Source: Bacillota bacterium (GTDB lineage Bacteria; Bacillota; UBA4882; JAAYXC01). Taken from it: a DNA stretch of 6,263 bases. Position numbers and translations under genes: made by a program. The stretch lies in NCBI GenBank assembly GCA_012516115.1, contig JAAYXC010000017.1, forward strand, positions 1 through 6,263, read 5' to 3'. The notes under the pieces were generated by a model, which searched no databases, had not been told where the DNA came from, and saw only the letters and a program-made list of their open reading frames with translations. Shown in pieces: positions 4,512 through 6,263 of this stretch. Numbering within the stretch: the first letter of the stretch is position 1; each line of letters opens with the position of its first letter.

Positions 4512-5467
4512 CAGATATCGACGGGGGTTTCCTCTTCTCTTTCCCCTCTTTGCCCGTCCGGTCGGAGGCCACCGCAGAGGAACAAAAAGATCTCCTCCAG
4601 GCTCAGATCGATGATCTGGACGCCCGTAACGTTTGGGAGAGAATAAAGCCCGGCGGCCAGCCCTTGGGGATCCGCCGTGACGGTAAGGAGATAACCGCCC
4701 TCTTCCTCCTCGACCTCCATCACCCCGGGGAGTCCCGCCAAATGCGCCTTGAAGGTAGTGGAAGGCATGGTCCCCACCCTGATCCGCTTGAGGCGTCCCT
4801 TCAATCCATCCAGGGACTCGGCGACGATGATGCGGCCCCCGTGGAGGATGGCGATCTGGTCCGCCATCCGTTCGATCTGATGGAGATCGTGGGAAGTAAT
4901 GAGAACGGTGAGTTCCCGGGCGATGGCTTCTTCCAGAAGGAGCTGGAAGTACTGATAACGATGGAGGGGATCGAGTCCCAGGGTTGGCTCGTCCAGGAGC
5001 AAAAGCTCGGGGTGGCCGGCCATGGCCAAGGTCAACCCCAGCTGGGCTTTGGTCCCGGCGGAGAGCTCCTGCACGGACCGGTCCAGGGGGATGTTGAAGA
5101 TCCGAAGGTACCGTCCGACCATCGCCCCGTCCCAGCGCGGATGGAGGGCGCGGACGAGGCGGAGGAGGTCCCGGGGAGTCATCCGTTCGGCCGTGAAAGG
5201 CCGCTCGGGGACGTAACCGATCCTGGCCAAAAGCTCCGGCGCGGGCGGCCGCGGGCCGAGGCGATTCCCCAGGACCTCGATGGTCCCGGCCCGGGGCCGG
5301 ATAAGCCCCATGATGGCCCGTAACAAGGTGGTCTTACCGGCGCCGTTTAAGCCCAGGAGGGCCGTGATCCCGCCGCGTTCTATGGTGAAGTTCACGCCAC
5401 TTAAGACCTCTTTCCCGCGGCCGAAGCTGTAATACAGATCTTTTACCACTACACTGAGGTCGGACAT
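4511..5467 (-). CDS. ABC transporter ATP-binding protein (ABC-2/YtrB-like)
   Basis: This 318-aa cytoplasmic ATPase would power an ABC-2-type membrane exporter. Visible motifs are Walker A GLNGAGKTT (39-47), a Q-loop region IGYVPERP where the usual glutamine is E88, and a signature LSAGTK (135-140) in place of LSGGQ. Walker B is LLLLDEP (155-161) with E160 as the presumed catalytic base, and the H-loop is TSHD with H193. The E-for-Q and loose signature are common in the YtrB/NatA-type group. Residues 200-295 form the family's C-terminal extension ending in LSLEEIF. A charged tail of about 20 residues follows. The ATG abuts the TGA of the GntR gene and a GAGAGGG-type ribosome binding site lies within that gene's end, so the two are translationally coupled. 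No permease follows. The partner is either the upstream permease or a missing gene. Substrate unknown. Confidence 0.93.
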   Translation of the reverse strand: MSDLSVVVKDLYYSFGRGKEVLSGVNFTIERGGITALLGLNGAGKTTLLRAIMGLIRPRAGTIEVLGNRLGPRPPAPELLARIGYVPERPFTAERMTPRDLLRLVRALHPRWDGAMVGRYLRIFNIPLDRSVQELSAGTKAQLGLTLAMAGHPELLLLDEPTLGLDPLHRYQYFQLLLEEAIARELTVLITSHDLHQIERMADQIAILHGGRIIVAESLDGLKGRLKRIRVGTMPSTTFKAHLAGLPGVMEVEEEEGGYLLTVTADPQGLAAGLYSLPNVTGVQIIDLSLEEIFLFLCGGLRPDGQRGEREEETPVDI

Positions 5468-5878
5468 TCAAGATCCCTCTCCCGTTCTTCCCGCGCGCCT
5501 TGCCCGGGCCGCGGCCAGCGCGGACCGGACCATGGCGATGACCTCCTCATCCGCACAACCGAGGCGATAGGCCTCGGCCACCAGCCTCTCCACGCTCGCC
5601 CGGAGGGTTCGCGCCCTCTCTTCTTCGGAGCCGACCCTGGGGGAAGCGGCGACGAAGGCCCCCCGACCCCGTGGGATCTCGATGATCCCCTCCCTTTCGA
5701 GGACCTGATAAGCCTTGATGACGGTGTTGGGGTTCACGGCCAGCTCGATGGCGAGGTCGCGGGTGGAAGGCAGCCTTTCGCCGGGCCGGAGAATACCACC
5801 GGCCACCGCCTGCTTTATCTGGTCCACGATCTGGAGGTAGATGGGGGTCCCACCGGAAGGGTCGAGATGAAACCACAT
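5468..5878 (-). CDS. GntR-family transcriptional regulator, YtrA subfamily
   Basis: This is a 136-aa DNA-binding repressor. The N-terminal winged helix-turn-helix spans about 10-78: TPIYLQIVDQIKQAV, then RLPSTRDLA, then VNPNTVIKAYQVLEREG as the recognition region, with the wing around IPRGRGAF. Only about 55 helical residues follow. That matches the short YtrA type, in which the C-terminus mainly dimerises, rather than the FadR or HutC types with large effector domains. YtrA regulators typically sit next to, and repress, ABC transporter genes and respond to cell-envelope stress or antibiotics. This is family knowledge, not visible here. The start ATG at 5878 lies 9 nt after the permease stop, with a weak ribosome binding site (GAGG within the permease end). 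It directly abuts the ABC gene. Placement after a permease gene is less usual than first in the operon. Confidence 0.93.
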   Translation of the reverse strand: MWFHLDPSGGTPIYLQIVDQIKQAVAGGILRPGERLPSTRDLAIELAVNPNTVIKAYQVLEREGIIEIPRGRGAFVAASPRVGSEEERARTLRASVERLVAEAYRLGCADEEVIAMVRSALAAARARRAGRTGEGS

Positions 5879-5887
5879 CTTTGATCT

Positions 5888-6263
5888 CTATACCTCTTTG
5901 CGGACGTAGATCCTGAGTCCCAGGCCCCAGGCCGCCGCGGCCACGACCGACAAGACCAGGTAATCCCGCCACGGCGGTGAACCTTCGAAGAGGATCCGCG
6001 TCGCGCCGTAATAATGATAAGGGTTCAAAAGGGAGAGGACTCCTCCTTTCCCCTCTTGGGAGATGTTGAGGACGAAGAGGCCGAAGAAGAGGGCAAACGA
6101 GACGAGGAGGACCTTCGTGTAGTCGGTCGAGGCCAGGCCCACCAGGAAGGCGAGCCCGCCCAGACAGGCGAAGAGCAGGTACTGGTTGAGGACGGCCAGG
6201 GCCGCGCGGGCGAGTTCCATCCGCGGCCCGCTTACGAGGAGACCGAGGCCCGCCCCGAGATAG
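5888..6263 (-). CDS. ABC-2-type permease, C-terminal fragment
   Basis: The frame is open from the right edge to TAG at 5888-5890, giving 124 residues of a membrane protein. The internal ATG at 6220 is not a start, because the 14 codons before it continue a hydrophobic, glycine-rich segment. Three further membrane spans are visible: around LLFACLGGLAFLVGLAS, around VLLVSFALFFGLFVLNIS, and the last at YLVLSVVAAAAWGLGLRIY. The loop SLLNPYHYYGATRIL and a basic C-terminus (IYVRKEV) are typical of ABC-2 exporter permeases. It lies 9 nt upstream of the GntR gene on the same strand, so probably the same operon. It may pair with the ABC ATPase at 4511-5467, or with another ATPase outside the window. 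Substrate unknown. Confidence 0.8.
   Translation of the reverse strand, partial: YLGAGLGLLVSGPRMELARAALAVLNQYLLFACLGGLAFLVGLASTDYTKVLLVSFALFFGLFVLNISQEGKGGVLSLLNPYHYYGATRILFEGSPPWRDYLVLSVVAAAAWGLGLRIYVRKEV

Noticed and set aside
4327..4572. Minus-strand 81-codon frame downstream of the ABC gene
   Set aside because: It begins inside the ABC coding region in another frame and runs antisense through the SfsA-like gene. Its content is a shadow, not a protein.

Overview
The window looks like chromosomal DNA from a GC-rich bacterium, most likely a Gram-positive of the Bacillota (clostridial or thermophilic type). This rests on strong GGAGG-type ribosome binding sites, a YtrA-type GntR regulator translationally coupled to an ABC ATPase, consensus sigma-A promoter hexamers, and a U-tract terminator. 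The taxonomic call is inference.

Layout from left to right. (1) 1-278 is the 3' end of a right-handed beta-helix protein, possibly glycoside hydrolase family 28-like. The window opens with a perfect 21-bp inverted repeat that may be an assembly fold-back. (2) 358-3060 (+) is a complete P-type Ca2+-ATPase of the P2A (SERCA-like) group. It retains every residue used for both Ca2+ sites in SERCA. (3) 3061-4132 is about 1.07 kb with no convincing protein gene. It holds terminator-like hairpins after the ATPase, an AT-rich pocket, and a block (about 3228-3840) packed with long imperfect hairpins. The core of that block is three consecutive stem-loops of about 75-82 nt at 3307-3551. Their irregular pairs are almost all G.U when read on the + strand, which points to a folded RNA transcribed rightward. 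A near-consensus promoter (TTGACG, 17 nt, TATAAT) follows at 3882-3910. It would drive a second RNA of about 190 nt ending at a UUCG-loop terminator at 4084-4110. (4) 4133-4441 (+) is a 102-aa protein resembling the N-terminal domain of SfsA without the nuclease core. (5) 4511-6263 (-) is an ABC transporter cluster: a partial ABC-2-type permease, a GntR/YtrA-family regulator and an ABC ATPase, in transcription order and tightly packed.

The regulator and ABC ATPase abut as TGA-ATG, so they probably form a self-regulated exporter or immunity-type operon. An orphan Shine-Dalgarno sequence directly after the ATPase stop hints that a further gene, possibly a partner permease, once followed. The most interesting part is the 3.2-4.1 kb non-coding stretch. 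I could not match either RNA candidate to a known family from memory.
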